Source: Phycisphaerales bacterium
GTDB lineage: Bacteria; Planctomycetota; Phycisphaerae; Phycisphaerales; UBA1924
Assembly: GCA_022843045.1 (NCBI GenBank)
Contig: JALHOJ010000008.1
Span: forward strand, 17,118-81,117
Reading direction: 5' to 3'
DNA: 64,000 bases
Positions 1-9,154 of the stretch are shown here, in pieces. Position 1 is the stretch's first letter, and every line of letters starts with the position of its first letter. The notes below the pieces were generated by a model, which was given only the letters and a program-made list of their open reading frames with translations, did no database searches and was not told the DNA's origin. The position numbers were made by a program, and so were the translations under genes.

Positions 1-1827
1 CTTCTGGGCGATCTCGCTGATGCGGTCGATGACCTGCTGCGTGCGCTCGAGGCTCGCGCCGTCGGGCAACTGGGCGGCGACGACGACGAAGCCGAGGTCT
101 TCGTCGGGGACGAAGCCGGTGGGCACGCTCTGGAAGACGCGGTAGGTGCCGAACATCAGCGCGCCGAAGGCGATGAGGGAGACGAAGGCGAGGCGGACGT
201 TCCAGCGGGTGAACCAGACGTAGGCATTGGTGATCGCGCCGAAGACCTGGTTGAACTTGTCGCCCAGCCAGACCAGCGGGCGGAATAGCACGAAGGGCTT
301 ATGGCCAGGCTGATGCACCTTGAGCAGCAGCGCGCACAGAGCGGGGCTGAGCGTCAGAGCGCAGACCGCGGACAGCGCCGTGCTCGCGGCGATGGTCAGG
401 GCGAACTGGCGGTACATCTGGCCTGTGATACCCGACAGTGCGGCGGCGGGCAGGAAGACGCTCATCAGCACGAGCGTGATGGCGACGACGGGGCCGGTGA
501 TCTCGCCCATGGCCTTGATGGTGGCCTCGCGAGCGCCGAGCTTGAACTCGGTCATGTTGCGTTCGACGTTCTCGACCACCACGATGGCATCGTCGACCAC
601 GATGCCGATGGCGAGGACCAGCCCGAACATCGTGAGCATGTTGATCGAGAAGCCAAACAGCAGCATCAGCAGGAATGTGCCGATCAGCGAGACGGGGATG
701 GTCAGGGCGGGGATCAGCGTGGTGCGGAAACTCTGGAGGAAGATCAGGACCACGATGAAAACCAGCACGAAGGCCTCGATGAGCGTCTTGAGCACTTCTT
801 CGAGCGAGGCCTTGATGAACATCGAAGAGTCGTAGAAGAACTTGGCTTGCGTGCCGGGCGGGAGCTTCACGGGCGCGTTGGGGGCGGTCAGTTCCTTGAG
901 CTTGGCCTGCAGGGCATCTGCGATCTCGACGAGGTTGGCGCCGGGCAACTGATACGCCACCAGAATGGCGTTGGGCTTGCTGTTGAAGGTGCTGACTGTG
1001 CCATAGTCGCGTGCGCCCAGCTCGACACGGGCGATGTCGCGGACGCGGACGGTCTGGGTGCCATCGGCCTTGATGATGATCTCTTCGAACTGCTCGGGCT
1101 GCACCAGGCGGCCTTGTGTGGTGGCGATCAGTTCGAAGTCCGTGCCCGCCGGCGCGGGCTGGCGGCCGATCGCACCGGCGGCAACCTGCACGTTCTGTTC
1201 GCGGATCGCGCCGGCGACGTCGTTGACGGTCAGTCCCCGGGCCTTGAGCTTCTCCGGGTTCAGCCAGATCCGCATCCCGTAGTCCTTCGCGGGCAGGATG
1301 TTGATGGCGCCCACGCCCGGAATACGCGCGATTTCATCGCGCCAGTAGATGGTCAGGAAGTTGGACAGCGTGACGTCGTCGACCTTGCCGTCGGGGCTGC
1401 TCAGCGAGATCACGCCCGCGAGCGTGGTGGACTGCTTGCGGGTGGTGACGCCTTGCCGACGCACTTCTTCGGGCAGCTTCGCGAGCGCGATCGCGACGCG
1501 GTTTTGCACCAGCACCGCCGAGAGGTCCACGTCCGTGCCCGGCTTGAAGGAGATGTCCAGCCCGTAGCGCGAGTCGCTGGACACGCTGCTCATGTAGATC
1601 ATGTTGTCCACGCCGTTGACTTCCTGCTCCAGCGGCGCAGCGACCGTGTCGGCGATGGTCTGAGCGGACGCGCCGGGATACAGCGCTTCCACGCGGACAA
1701 TCGGCGGGGCGAGTTCGGGATACTGGGCCACGGGCAGCCGCGTCGAGGCGACGTATCCCATCAGCACGATCAAGATGGAGATCACGCAGGCGAAGACGGG
1801 CCTGGTGATGAAGAACTTGCTGAACAT
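1..1827 (-). CDS. RND efflux pump, HAE1/AcrB family (3' part outside window)
   Basis: Inner-membrane proton-driven efflux pump subunit of the hydrophobe/amphiphile exporter type. The 609 visible residues begin MFSKFFITRPVFA, the classic first transmembrane helix, followed by a periplasmic porter domain (VAQYPELAPP, YPGASAQ, VNGVDNMIYMSS). Next comes the first membrane bundle, which contains the family stretch GLVLAIGIVVDDAIVVVENV carrying the proton-relay Asp pair. The second porter domain is starting where the window ends, so about 40% of a usual 1040-residue protein is missing. ATG at 1827 matches the family N-terminus exactly. The adaptor gene lies 88 bases upstream on the same strand, the usual adaptor-pump order. 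The outer-membrane channel is not visible. Substrates cannot be told from sequence. Confidence 0.95.
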   Translation of the reverse strand, partial: MFSKFFITRPVFACVISILIVLMGYVASTRLPVAQYPELAPPIVRVEALYPGASAQTIADTVAAPLEQEVNGVDNMIYMSSVSSDSRYGLDISFKPGTDVDLSAVLVQNRVAIALAKLPEEVRRQGVTTRKQSTTLAGVISLSSPDGKVDDVTLSNFLTIYWRDEIARIPGVGAINILPAKDYGMRIWLNPEKLKARGLTVNDVAGAIREQNVQVAAGAIGRQPAPAGTDFELIATTQGRLVQPEQFEEIIIKADGTQTVRVRDIARVELGARDYGTVSTFNSKPNAILVAYQLPGANLVEIADALQAKLKELTAPNAPVKLPPGTQAKFFYDSSMFIKASLEEVLKTLIEAFVLVFIVVLIFLQSFRTTLIPALTIPVSLIGTFLLMLLFGFSINMLTMFGLVLAIGIVVDDAIVVVENVERNMTEFKLGAREATIKAMGEITGPVVAITLVLMSVFLPAAALSGITGQMYRQFALTIAASTALSAVCALTLSPALCALLLKVHQPGHKPFVLFRPLVWLGDKFNQVFGAITNAYVWFTRWNVRLAFVSLIAFGALMFGTYRVFQSVPTGFVPDEDLGFVVVAAQLPDGASLERTQQVIDRISEIAQK

Positions 1828-1915
1828 GGGTGGGGTCCGGGGAGGATGCAGAGAATGGAGAGGGGAGAAGAGAGAGCAGGTCGAAGGAGCACGCCGTCGC
1901 CTCGCGCGAGCGAAA

Positions 1916-3127
1916 TCACTTCGCGCCGTCGGCGGGCTTGGCGGGAGCAGGCGGCGCAGGGGCCTGCTCGGCAGGCTTCGCGGCGGCTTGCGGTACGGGC
2001 TTCACTCCTGCTCCAGGGCGGGCCCGCTGGATGCCGTTGACGATCACCCATTCCTCGCTGGTGAGTGACGGCGCGCCGTCGGGTCCTGGCTCGATGATGC
2101 GGGAGCGATTCACGATGGGGCCGGTCGTCACGTTGCGACGTTCGACCTTGTTCTCCTTGCCCACCACCATGACGAACGCGCCCATCTGGTCGCGCTGTAC
2201 GGCGACATCAGGCACCGTCACGGCCTGCTTGTCGTCGTAGATCGCCTGGATTCGGACAAAGAGGCCCGGGAGGATTGTGCCGTCGGGGTTGTCAAACACG
2301 GCTTCGATCTTGATCGTGCCCGTTTCAGGATTCACGCCAGAGTCGGCCCAGGCGAACACGCCCTGGTGCGGAAAACCTGTGTCGTTGGCGAGGGCCATGC
2401 GTACGGGCAGGAGCTTGCGTCCGTCTTCGCCCGGCCGGCGATTCTGGTTGGCCTTGCGAAGGTTGAGCACGTCGCGCTCGCTGATGAAGTAGGTCGCGTA
2501 GACCTGCGAATCGTTGACGACATGCGCCAGCAGCGTCGATTCGTTCGCGCCGACGAGTTGGCCCACTTCGATGGGCGAGATGCCCAGGCGACCGTCAATA
2601 GGGCTCTTGACCTGCGTCCATTCGAGGTCCAGCTTCGCGGTGTCCAATCGCGCCTTTGCCAGCGCGAGGCGGGCGTCGGCCGAATCACGCTCGGCCTGGG
2701 CCCGATCCAACTCAATCTTCGCCGCGGCGTTGCGGGCGACGGTTTCGCGTGTGCGATCAAGGGTGGTTTCCGCGAGCTTGAGCGCTGCATCCGCGGCGGC
2801 GACTTCGGCTTCGCCCTGACGGACCACGGCTTGGAACGGGCGCGGATCGATCGTGTACAGCACTTCGCCCGCCTTGACGCGCTGGCCCTCGCGGACGTGC
2901 TTGGTCTCGATGAATCCACGCACGCGGGCGCGAATCTCGACGGTTTCCTTGGCTCGCGTCGTGCCCGTGAACTCCATCGTGTCGGGCACGGTCTGCACGC
3001 TGGGGTGCGCGACCTCAACTTCGGGAGGGGGGGGTGGCGCAAACGCGGCGGGCTTGGGCTTGCATGCCGCGCTCGCGAGCGCGAGACTCGTGACCACCAT
3101 CCACACGATCGATCGACGCACGCTCAT
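1916..3127 (-). CDS. RND efflux periplasmic adaptor (membrane fusion) lipoprotein
   Basis: Periplasmic adaptor that links the RND pump encoded just downstream to an outer-membrane channel. The 403-residue product starts with a lipoprotein signal whose lipobox (SAAC) puts the acylated Cys at residue 22. It is followed by a Pro-rich spacer, a barrel/lipoyl half-motif (VRGFIETKHVREGQRVKAGEVLYTIDPRPF), a long alpha-helical hairpin rich in Ala, Glu and Arg, the second lipoyl half (VKSPIDGRLGISPIEVGQLV) and the beta-barrel region. The C-terminus is Pro/Ala-rich. The reading frame is open further upstream to 3481, but ATG 3127 has GGAGG seven bases before it and gives a proper signal peptide, so it is preferred. 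It is probably cotranscribed with the pump. Confidence 0.94.
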   Translation of the reverse strand: MSVRRSIVWMVVTSLALASAACKPKPAAFAPPPPPEVEVAHPSVQTVPDTMEFTGTTRAKETVEIRARVRGFIETKHVREGQRVKAGEVLYTIDPRPFQAVVRQGEAEVAAADAALKLAETTLDRTRETVARNAAAKIELDRAQAERDSADARLALAKARLDTAKLDLEWTQVKSPIDGRLGISPIEVGQLVGANESTLLAHVVNDSQVYATYFISERDVLNLRKANQNRRPGEDGRKLLPVRMALANDTGFPHQGVFAWADSGVNPETGTIKIEAVFDNPDGTILPGLFVRIQAIYDDKQAVTVPDVAVQRDQMGAFVMVVGKENKVERRNVTTGPIVNRSRIIEPGPDGAPSLTSEEWVIVNGIQRARPGAGVKPVPQAAAKPAEQAPAPPAPAKPADGAK

Positions 3128-3366
3128 GGAGCGACCTCCGGATTGACTGCTTTGCGACTGACTCGCGACCCATCCCACGCAGCGCGGGTTACTAGGGAAA
3201 CCCACGGCAGGGTACCTTCGCACCACCCCTTTGTGCGATGCAACATACGGACGTTGGTGGCTGAAATCCTCTTCGGGCGGCTCAATTCTGGGCAAGCGGC
3301 GGACTTGCGAATCGGGTAGTCGCACAAAGCTTGCAGATCGCGCAAAGGTTGCGACGCCGCGAGTAT

Positions 3367-4389
3367 CTACTTCACGCTCGCCGAGGGCGAAGTCGTGCGC
3401 TTCCACAACTTGTGCGGCGCGAGCCAGATCCACGCCGCGATCGCCAGTGGGAGCGAGGCCATGAACTCGCCCGCGGTGCACATCAGGGCAAGCAGTGCTA
3501 GGGTGTCGGGTTCCAGGCCCATCAGGCTGCCCGCGGCGGCGGTGCCGGCTTCGGTGAAGCCAAGCGTGCCGGCGGGCGCAACGGCGCGGAGGAGCATGTT
3601 GGTGCAGCCGACCTGGAAGCCTTGCGCGGGCGTGAGATCAATCCCAGCGACACTCGCTGCGATCCAAAAACGCAAGCCGTAGGTGATGAGGTCGAGGATG
3701 CGCAGGCCGACGTGGGCCGCGACGACGCCTGGCGAGAGCGCGATCTTCTCCGCGCCCAGCGACAGCATCGCGAGACGCGGGAAGGCCTTGGCGACCATCG
3801 GGATGATGCGACCGCCCAGATGGACCACGCCCATGAAGCCGACGAGGGCGAGGGCGATCAGGCCGACGAGCGCGAGGTCGATGCCCTTGCCCTTGCGGGC
3901 CCACCAGTACACCAGGAACCCGACGGTGAGCACGGTGCCCAGCGTCAGGCCAGCAAACGCCGCGTACCACGCGCCCATTTGCTTCCACGAGACGCCGTGC
4001 TTGCGGATGTGGACGAGCGAGCGGACGATGAGACTGAGCTTGAACGGGAGGATCGAGAGATTGGTGGCGATGCAGTTGGCGGCGACGGTTTCACCGGCAG
4101 GGATGCGTTTGAGGGGCAGCAGCGTGAGCCAGAACATGACGCCGTTGAGGATCAGGCTGAGGGCGGAGAGGCCCAGCATCGCCGCGACCTTCGCGGGCGA
4201 GGCGGACTTGAGTTTCTCGATGGCCTGGGCGTTGTCGCCCGAGAAGGCCAGGTGCAGGGCCCACCACAGCAGCGCGAGGCCGATTGCCGCGCCGATGGCT
4301 TGGATGATGAGTCGCTTGGGCGACCAGGCGCCTTTGCGGGCCTGGGTTTCGATGGATTCCTCGGATGCGATGGTGCTTGATGGGTCCAT
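3367..4389 (-). CDS. Flippase-like integral membrane protein (lysylphosphatidylglycerol synthase TM-region type)
   Basis: Polytopic membrane protein of 340 residues with about eight hydrophobic segments. It resembles the membrane domain of lysylphosphatidylglycerol synthase/UPF0104 proteins, which are thought to move lipids or lipid-linked precursors. Family-like features are the early NLSILPFKLSLIVRSLVHIRKHGVSW stretch and the late RAVAPAGTLGFTEAGTAAAG stretch. It lacks the soluble aminoacyl-transfer domain, so it is not a complete MprF. An upstream ATG at 4458 would add a Pro-rich 23 residues; ATG 4389 is preferred because it leaves 99 bases for promoters towards the divergent permease gene. 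The substrate is unknown. Confidence 0.75.
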   Translation of the reverse strand: MDPSSTIASEESIETQARKGAWSPKRLIIQAIGAAIGLALLWWALHLAFSGDNAQAIEKLKSASPAKVAAMLGLSALSLILNGVMFWLTLLPLKRIPAGETVAANCIATNLSILPFKLSLIVRSLVHIRKHGVSWKQMGAWYAAFAGLTLGTVLTVGFLVYWWARKGKGIDLALVGLIALALVGFMGVVHLGGRIIPMVAKAFPRLAMLSLGAEKIALSPGVVAAHVGLRILDLITYGLRFWIAASVAGIDLTPAQGFQVGCTNMLLRAVAPAGTLGFTEAGTAAAGSLMGLEPDTLALLALMCTAGEFMASLPLAIAAWIWLAPHKLWKRTTSPSASVK

Positions 4390-4488
4390 GTCGCGTCCGA
4401 CGGGCGGAGCGGCATCGGGAGTTGGGGGCGGTTGCTCGGGCAAGGTGCAAGGTAGCATCGGCTGGTGGGGTTATCCTCGTGCACGAGC

Positions 4489-5835
4489 ATGAGGGCATCA
4501 CACACACAACCACCAGCCACGATCCCCGCGCTGCTGGCCCCGCCTGCGGTGCCCGCGCGATTTGCGTTGCTGCGGACGCCCACGGGGCTGATCGGGCTGG
4601 GCGTGTTGCTGTCGATGGTGCTGGCGTGCCTGCTGACGCTGCCTTGGACGTTGGGCGAGGTCCGCGCGAGCAGTGGCGCAGGGGGCGGGTCGGGCGTGCC
4701 GCGGTACAACCTGGGCGAAACCAGCCAGAACCGCTTGCCGCCGTTCTGGGTGTCGCCCCGCGAAGTGGATGTGCCCAAACTGCATGGCGCGGTGGATCCG
4801 CAGCGGGTTGCGGCCATCGCGAGCGAGCTTGGTCTCTCACCCGAGCAAGTGCTGGCGAGCCGCGAGGGCCCTGCGTTCGAACGCTTGAAAGAGCACTGGC
4901 CGCGGTTCTTGCTGGGGACCGACGCCTTGGGTCGCAGCGTGCTGGTGCGCGTGCTCGCGGGCGGGGGCAGTTCGCTGGTGATTGGCATCGCCGCGGCGGC
5001 CTTGTCCGTGTGTATTGGCACGCTGTACGGGGCGATCGCGGGATACGTGGGCGGGCGGGTCGATGGCGTCATGATGCGCATCGTCGATGTGCTGTATGGC
5101 TTGCCCTATGTGCTTCTGGTCGTGCTGCTGGCGATTGCGAGCGATGCGATGGTGGGGGAGTATCTCTCTCGCCAGAAGGAACGCACGGCGTGGGTGCGCG
5201 AGCAGGCGATTACGTTGGTGCAGGCGGACCTCGTGATCCAGAGCGATCCGAATCCACCCGCCTCGCGTGCCCAGTGGCGCGACGCGGCCCGCGACTATCT
5301 CGTCAAGCACCCCGACGAGCAATCCCGCCTGAGCCGCGAGGCCCTCGATCGCTTCAAGCCCCGCGAAGTCTCGCAGGCGACCCGCACGATGCTCGACATG
5401 GCCACGCTGCTGATCGCCATTGGCGGCGTGAGTTGGCTGACCATGGCCCGTGTGATTCGAGGCCAGGTCTTGAGCCTCAAACAGCAACCCTTCATCGAAG
5501 CCGCGCGAGCGCTGGGGCTCTCGACCCCTCGCATCTTCTTCAGGCACCTGCTCCCCAATCTGGTGGGGCCGATCATCGTGTACGCGACGCTCACGGTGCC
5601 ACAGGCAATCCTTCAGGAGTCCTTCCTCAGCTTTCTGGGCATCGGCGTGAAGCCGCCTCTGCCAAGCTGGGGCAATCTCGCGGCGGAAGGACTTGTCGAA
5701 CTGAATCCGTATCAGTCCAACTGGTGGCTGCTGCTCTTCCCCTGCCTGCTGCTGGCGATCACGCTGCTGTCGCTTAACTTCCTGGGCGAAGGCTTGCGCG
5801 ACGCGCTCGATCCCAAGCGCAGTCGCGGGCGGTGA
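4489..5835 (+). CDS. ABC transporter permease, DppC/OppC family, with a large insertion
   Basis: Inner-membrane permease of the peptide/nickel importer type. At 448 residues it is about 150 longer than usual. It has an N-terminal helix, a periplasmic stretch, then HWPRFLLGTDALGRSVLVRVLAGGGSSLVIG, the LGTDxLGRD-like family signature. The EAA-loop region is IEAARALGLSTPRIFFRHLLPN, followed by QESFLSFLGIGVKPPLPSWG. Between two helices there is an extra segment of roughly 90 charged residues (from about QKERTAWVREQ to REVSQATR). No ATPase, second permease or binding protein is adjacent, so partners must lie elsewhere. ATG 4489 is chosen over GTG 4465 because the latter adds no family-like residues. 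Confidence 0.88.
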   Translation: MRASHTQPPATIPALLAPPAVPARFALLRTPTGLIGLGVLLSMVLACLLTLPWTLGEVRASSGAGGGSGVPRYNLGETSQNRLPPFWVSPREVDVPKLHGAVDPQRVAAIASELGLSPEQVLASREGPAFERLKEHWPRFLLGTDALGRSVLVRVLAGGGSSLVIGIAAAALSVCIGTLYGAIAGYVGGRVDGVMMRIVDVLYGLPYVLLVVLLAIASDAMVGEYLSRQKERTAWVREQAITLVQADLVIQSDPNPPASRAQWRDAARDYLVKHPDEQSRLSREALDRFKPREVSQATRTMLDMATLLIAIGGVSWLTMARVIRGQVLSLKQQPFIEAARALGLSTPRIFFRHLLPNLVGPIIVYATLTVPQAILQESFLSFLGIGVKPPLPSWGNLAAEGLVELNPYQSNWWLLLFPCLLLAITLLSLNFLGEGLRDALDPKRSRGR

Positions 5836-5905
5836 AAGATTGTTGCAGCGAACTTGCCGATCTGGCATCGCAGAAGTGTTCCGATTCAACCAAGAGGAGA
5901 TCAAT

Positions 5906-6436
5906 ATGCCCCGTATCGCTCCCATCGATCCCGCCCTTGCCTCCGGTCGCGCCAAAGAGATCTTCGAAGGTCCTCTGAAAGGCAAGCACTTCAACATCTT
6001 CAAGAGCATGGCTTCAAGCCCCGCCGTGCTCGACATGTACCTCGGCATCGCCGGCGCGATGAGCAAGGCCAGCCTGTCGATGAAGGAACAGGAAGTCGTG
6101 CAACTCGCCATCGCAGAAGCGCAGAACTGCGACTACTGCGCTGCCGCGCACACCGCCATCGGCAAGATGCACGGCCTGTCCGACGCGCAGACGCTCGAAG
6201 CTCGCCGTGGCCACCTGCAGGACGCCAAGCTCAACGCGCTCGCCAAGTTCGTGCTCGCGATCCACGAGAAGAAGGGCTTCGTGAGCGACGCCGACGTGAG
6301 CGGGTTCCGGGCCGCGGGCTATGGCGACGCTCAGATCGCCGAAGTGGTCGGTTCCTACATCCAGATGATGTTCACCAGCACGTTCAACCACGTGAACGAA
6401 ACGCCTGTCGACTTCCCAGCCGCGCCCAAGATCTGA
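5906..6436 (+). CDS. AhpD-like alkylhydroperoxidase / carboxymuconolactone decarboxylase family protein
   Basis: Cytoplasmic all-helical protein of 176 residues with the AhpD catalytic signature CDYCAAAH: Cys75, Cys78 and His82. In AhpD these residues form a redox-active disulfide and proton relay that reduce hydroperoxides or the partner AhpC. The whole length matches the compact core of the family, and the C-terminal part (IAEVVGSYIQMMFTSTFNHVNETPVDFP) fits the uncharacterised-peroxidase-related branch. ATG 5906 is chosen because AGAGGAG precedes it; the frame is open to 5840 but those residues look non-coding. It stands 70 bases after the permease and has no adjacent ahpC, so the electron donor is unknown. 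Confidence 0.9.
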   Translation: MPRIAPIDPALASGRAKEIFEGPLKGKHFNIFKSMASSPAVLDMYLGIAGAMSKASLSMKEQEVVQLAIAEAQNCDYCAAAHTAIGKMHGLSDAQTLEARRGHLQDAKLNALAKFVLAIHEKKGFVSDADVSGFRAAGYGDAQIAEVVGSYIQMMFTSTFNHVNETPVDFPAAPKI

Positions 6437-6586
6437 CGCAGTGGCTGGGGCGTCCCGCCCGAGCGTCCAAGGGCCTTCAAGGCCCTTGTCACAAACGCAA
6501 TCCCCATGCACCGCGGAGCCCGCCCGGTCCCGCGTTGCAATTTCGCTTTTGGGGCGGTCTTATCCAGCCCCTCTACCCTTGCCGCC

Positions 6587-8071
6587 ATGGGAGTCTCCGT
6601 TCCCCATTGGGCCTTGACTGCCGGCGCTGTCGCCGCGCTCCTCGCGGGCGTGACGCTGGTGGTCAGCAGTTGCCCGCGGAACGACCCCGCGCGAGGAACC
6701 CAGCCCAATCAGCGCTCGGTATGGCTTGATCCCTTGCCCGCGCCGCCCGCGGGCACGACGCTGGTGCGTCCCGAGGACTTTCCGGCGGGTGTGCGGATTC
6801 GCGTGCGCGATGACAGTGGCCTCGCAGGCCCGCGCCAGCCTATGTGCATCGCCCACTCGCGCAACGGCTGGTCGGCCAATGCCACGCCCATGACGCTGGG
6901 CGATGACGGGCTGTGGGAGGTGTTGATCCCGCACGATCCCGCGCTACCGCCCCTCGAATTCAAGTTCACGCTGGGCAGCTGGGAGCATGGCGAGGTTGAC
7001 ACCGCGGGCTTTTCGGTCAGCAACCGCACGCTGCCGTTCGTCGACGCGAGCAAGCTCAATCGCAACGCGGTGGTGAACATCGATATGGCGGTGCCGCGGT
7101 TCCTTCGCGCGGGCGAAACCGAGAATCTCGCGCGGGGTTGGGTGCCGCGGGTCGCGAGCGGGCGGATCGAGGTGCTCACCGTTCGCGGCGGCGGCGGTCG
7201 AGCCAAGGACCTCGTGCGCGACATCTGGGTCTGGCTGCCGCCCAGGTATGACGATCCCGCCAACGCGGCGCGCGAGTATCCCGTGCTCGTGATGCTCGAC
7301 GGCCAATCGATGTTCGAGCGCACGCCCAGCTTCGAGAGCGAGTGGGGCATGGACGAAACCGCGGCACGACTCATTGCCAGCGGCGCGATCGAACCGTTCA
7401 TCTGCATCGCGATTCCGCACTCGGGCGGTTTCCGCTTTGACGAGTATCTCACGTCCCCCATCAAGCCCGCCGACATTTCCAACGACTACATGTATGCCGA
7501 CGCGCTGCGGACCAGCCAGGCGAGCGGCGAGCAATTCGCGCGATACATCGCGGAGGGAGTCCTTCCCGATGCTCGCGAACGGTTCCGGATCACGCGCGAT
7601 CCCGCGAAAGTCGCGATTGGCGGCGGAGACCTCGCCGCGAGCTTCGCGTACTACGCCGCGTCGCGTCATCCAGAGCACTTTGGTTTGGCGTTGTGCGAGG
7701 ATCCGTGGGTGCCCGTGAGCCCCGATGGCGGTCGGGCGTACATGAGCGAACTGGTGGTGGGCAAGCCCGCGCCGGGCGTGCTGTACTTCGGCTTTGGCGA
7801 TCTCATCTCCGTCGAGCAGCGCGTGCTGGGCGTGGTGGGCACCGATGAAGTCGTCAGCCAGATCGAACTCAGCCGCTCGCTGCTCGCTCGCGCAAGCACG
7901 CAGTCCAAGCGAACCCGCATCAACTTTCAACGTGGCACCGGCGCGGGCGTGACGTGGTACGCCCAGCGTCTGCACGAAGCGCTCAAGGCGATCTTCCCCG
8001 CGAGCGGCACGCCGCTCCTTGCTCCGCAGCCCGCGATGCCGGCCGCGCCCGAATCAGGCCCGGCGTCATAG
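6587..8071 (+). CDS. Esterase-fold lipoprotein that has lost its catalytic residues (probable pseudoenzyme)
   Basis: Exported protein of 494 residues. A hydrophobic signal ends in a lipobox-like VVSSC. A beta-rich region of about 130 residues follows (FKFTLGSWEHGEVD resembles the carbohydrate-binding-like module often found before such esterases). The C-terminal alpha/beta-hydrolase domain is of the Fes/enterochelin esterase-like type (VLVMLDGQSMFERT, FICIAIPHSGG). The nucleophile elbow, normally GGSSLGG, reads GGGDLAA, with Asp348 where Ser is expected. The usual GGHxxxxW near the end reads GTGAGVTW, with Gly452 where the catalytic His is expected. The fold seems intact but esterase chemistry is unlikely. 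ATG 6587 is chosen because it starts the signal peptide. The kinase gene follows after 26 bases. Confidence 0.8.
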   Translation: MGVSVPHWALTAGAVAALLAGVTLVVSSCPRNDPARGTQPNQRSVWLDPLPAPPAGTTLVRPEDFPAGVRIRVRDDSGLAGPRQPMCIAHSRNGWSANATPMTLGDDGLWEVLIPHDPALPPLEFKFTLGSWEHGEVDTAGFSVSNRTLPFVDASKLNRNAVVNIDMAVPRFLRAGETENLARGWVPRVASGRIEVLTVRGGGGRAKDLVRDIWVWLPPRYDDPANAAREYPVLVMLDGQSMFERTPSFESEWGMDETAARLIASGAIEPFICIAIPHSGGFRFDEYLTSPIKPADISNDYMYADALRTSQASGEQFARYIAEGVLPDARERFRITRDPAKVAIGGGDLAASFAYYAASRHPEHFGLALCEDPWVPVSPDGGRAYMSELVVGKPAPGVLYFGFGDLISVEQRVLGVVGTDEVVSQIELSRSLLARASTQSKRTRINFQRGTGAGVTWYAQRLHEALKAIFPASGTPLLAPQPAMPAAPESGPAS

Positions 8072-8097
8072 CCCATCGACCCGTCGTAGACTCGCGC

Positions 8098-9090
8098 GTG
8101 AGCACATCGCCCCCCAGCGCTTCCGCCGCGAGCCCCACCAAGGTGTGCGTCGTCGGTTCGCTCAACATGGATCTGGTTGTCCGCGCCCCGCGCATTCCGC
8201 TTCCCGGCGAGACCGTGCTCGGAGGCGGATACCGCACATTTCCGGGCGGCAAGGGCGCGAACCAGGCCGCCGCCGCCGCCCGCATGGGTGCGAGGGTGTC
8301 GCTCATCGGCTGCGTGGGTGACGATGCGCACGGCCCGCGCGTCCGCCAGGCGCTCGAGCAGGAAGGGATCGATCTCTCAGGCCTGGCGATTCGTCCCAAT
8401 CAGGCGACTGGCCTTGCGCTCATTACGGTTGCAGAGGGCGGGGAGAACGCCATCGTCGTCGCGCCGGGCGCCAATGCCGATCTCTCCGCGGAGCACATCG
8501 GCCTGTACGCGAAGCTGATCGACGCGTGCGACGTGCTGCTGTTGCAACTCGAAGTGCCCAATCAGGCCGTGATCGCCGCCGCGCAGCGGGCTCGGGCCGC
8601 GGGCGCCGCTGTGATCCTCAACGCCGCCCCAGCGCGGGCGCTCTCGGCGGAATTGCTCAAGCTCGTCGACGTGATCGTCGTAAACCGGGGCGAGGCGGCA
8701 CGCATCCTCGGGCTTGATCCCAATCTCGATCCCGCCCGGCTTGCATTGCGGATGCCTGAGCTTGGCCCGCTGACCGCAATCCTCACGCTGGGGTCGCTGG
8801 GCGGCATCCTCGCCCATCGCGGAAGGCCCCGCCGAATCCCTTCGCTCACCGTCAAGGCCGTCGACACCGTCGGCGCGGGTGATGCCTTCTGCGGCGCGCT
8901 CGCGGCGGGCTGGGGCGTGGTGCACCGTGCCGCGCAGCGTCGGGATGCCGAGGAGTTCGCGTTGGTGGAGCAGGCCGTGATCGCCGCCAGCGTCGCCGGG
9001 GCCCTTGCCGCGAGCAGGCAGGGGGCGATTCCTGCGATGCCGACCAGGGCCGAGGTCCAGACGCACGCGGCGGGCCTGACCATGCGGTGA
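8098..9090 (+). CDS. rbsK: Ribokinase-like sugar kinase (PfkB family)
   Basis: Cytoplasmic kinase of 330 residues that transfers phosphate from ATP to a sugar hydroxyl, most likely ribose to ribose 5-phosphate. The N-terminal PfkB signature is VGSLNMDLVVRAPRIPLPGETVLGG followed by FPGGKGANQAAAAARMGA. The C-terminal signature VDTVGAGDAFCGALAAGW carries the catalytic Asp and anion hole. Substrate-contacting GKGAN and N-M-D are as in ribokinase, which supports ribose or a close pentose/nucleoside. Start is GTG 8098, the first in-frame start after the preceding stop. No ribose transporter or Rbs regulator is adjacent, so the substrate assignment is by sequence only. Confidence 0.88.
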   Translation: MSTSPPSASAASPTKVCVVGSLNMDLVVRAPRIPLPGETVLGGGYRTFPGGKGANQAAAAARMGARVSLIGCVGDDAHGPRVRQALEQEGIDLSGLAIRPNQATGLALITVAEGGENAIVVAPGANADLSAEHIGLYAKLIDACDVLLLQLEVPNQAVIAAAQRARAAGAAVILNAAPARALSAELLKLVDVIVVNRGEAARILGLDPNLDPARLALRMPELGPLTAILTLGSLGGILAHRGRPRRIPSLTVKAVDTVGAGDAFCGALAAGWGVVHRAAQRRDAEEFALVEQAVIAASVAGALAASRQGAIPAMPTRAEVQTHAAGLTMR

Positions 9091-9154
9091 AACCGATCGG
9101 GCGTGTCTCCGAACAACCCGGACCGGCGTGGTTGCGCCGGTGAGGAGCTCGCCC

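Noticed and set aside
301..2040. Long plus-strand open frame over the RND pump
   Set aside because: It is a shadow of the high-GC minus-strand pump gene: rich in Arg, Gly, Asp and His, with no domain, while the minus strand reads as a complete family protein.
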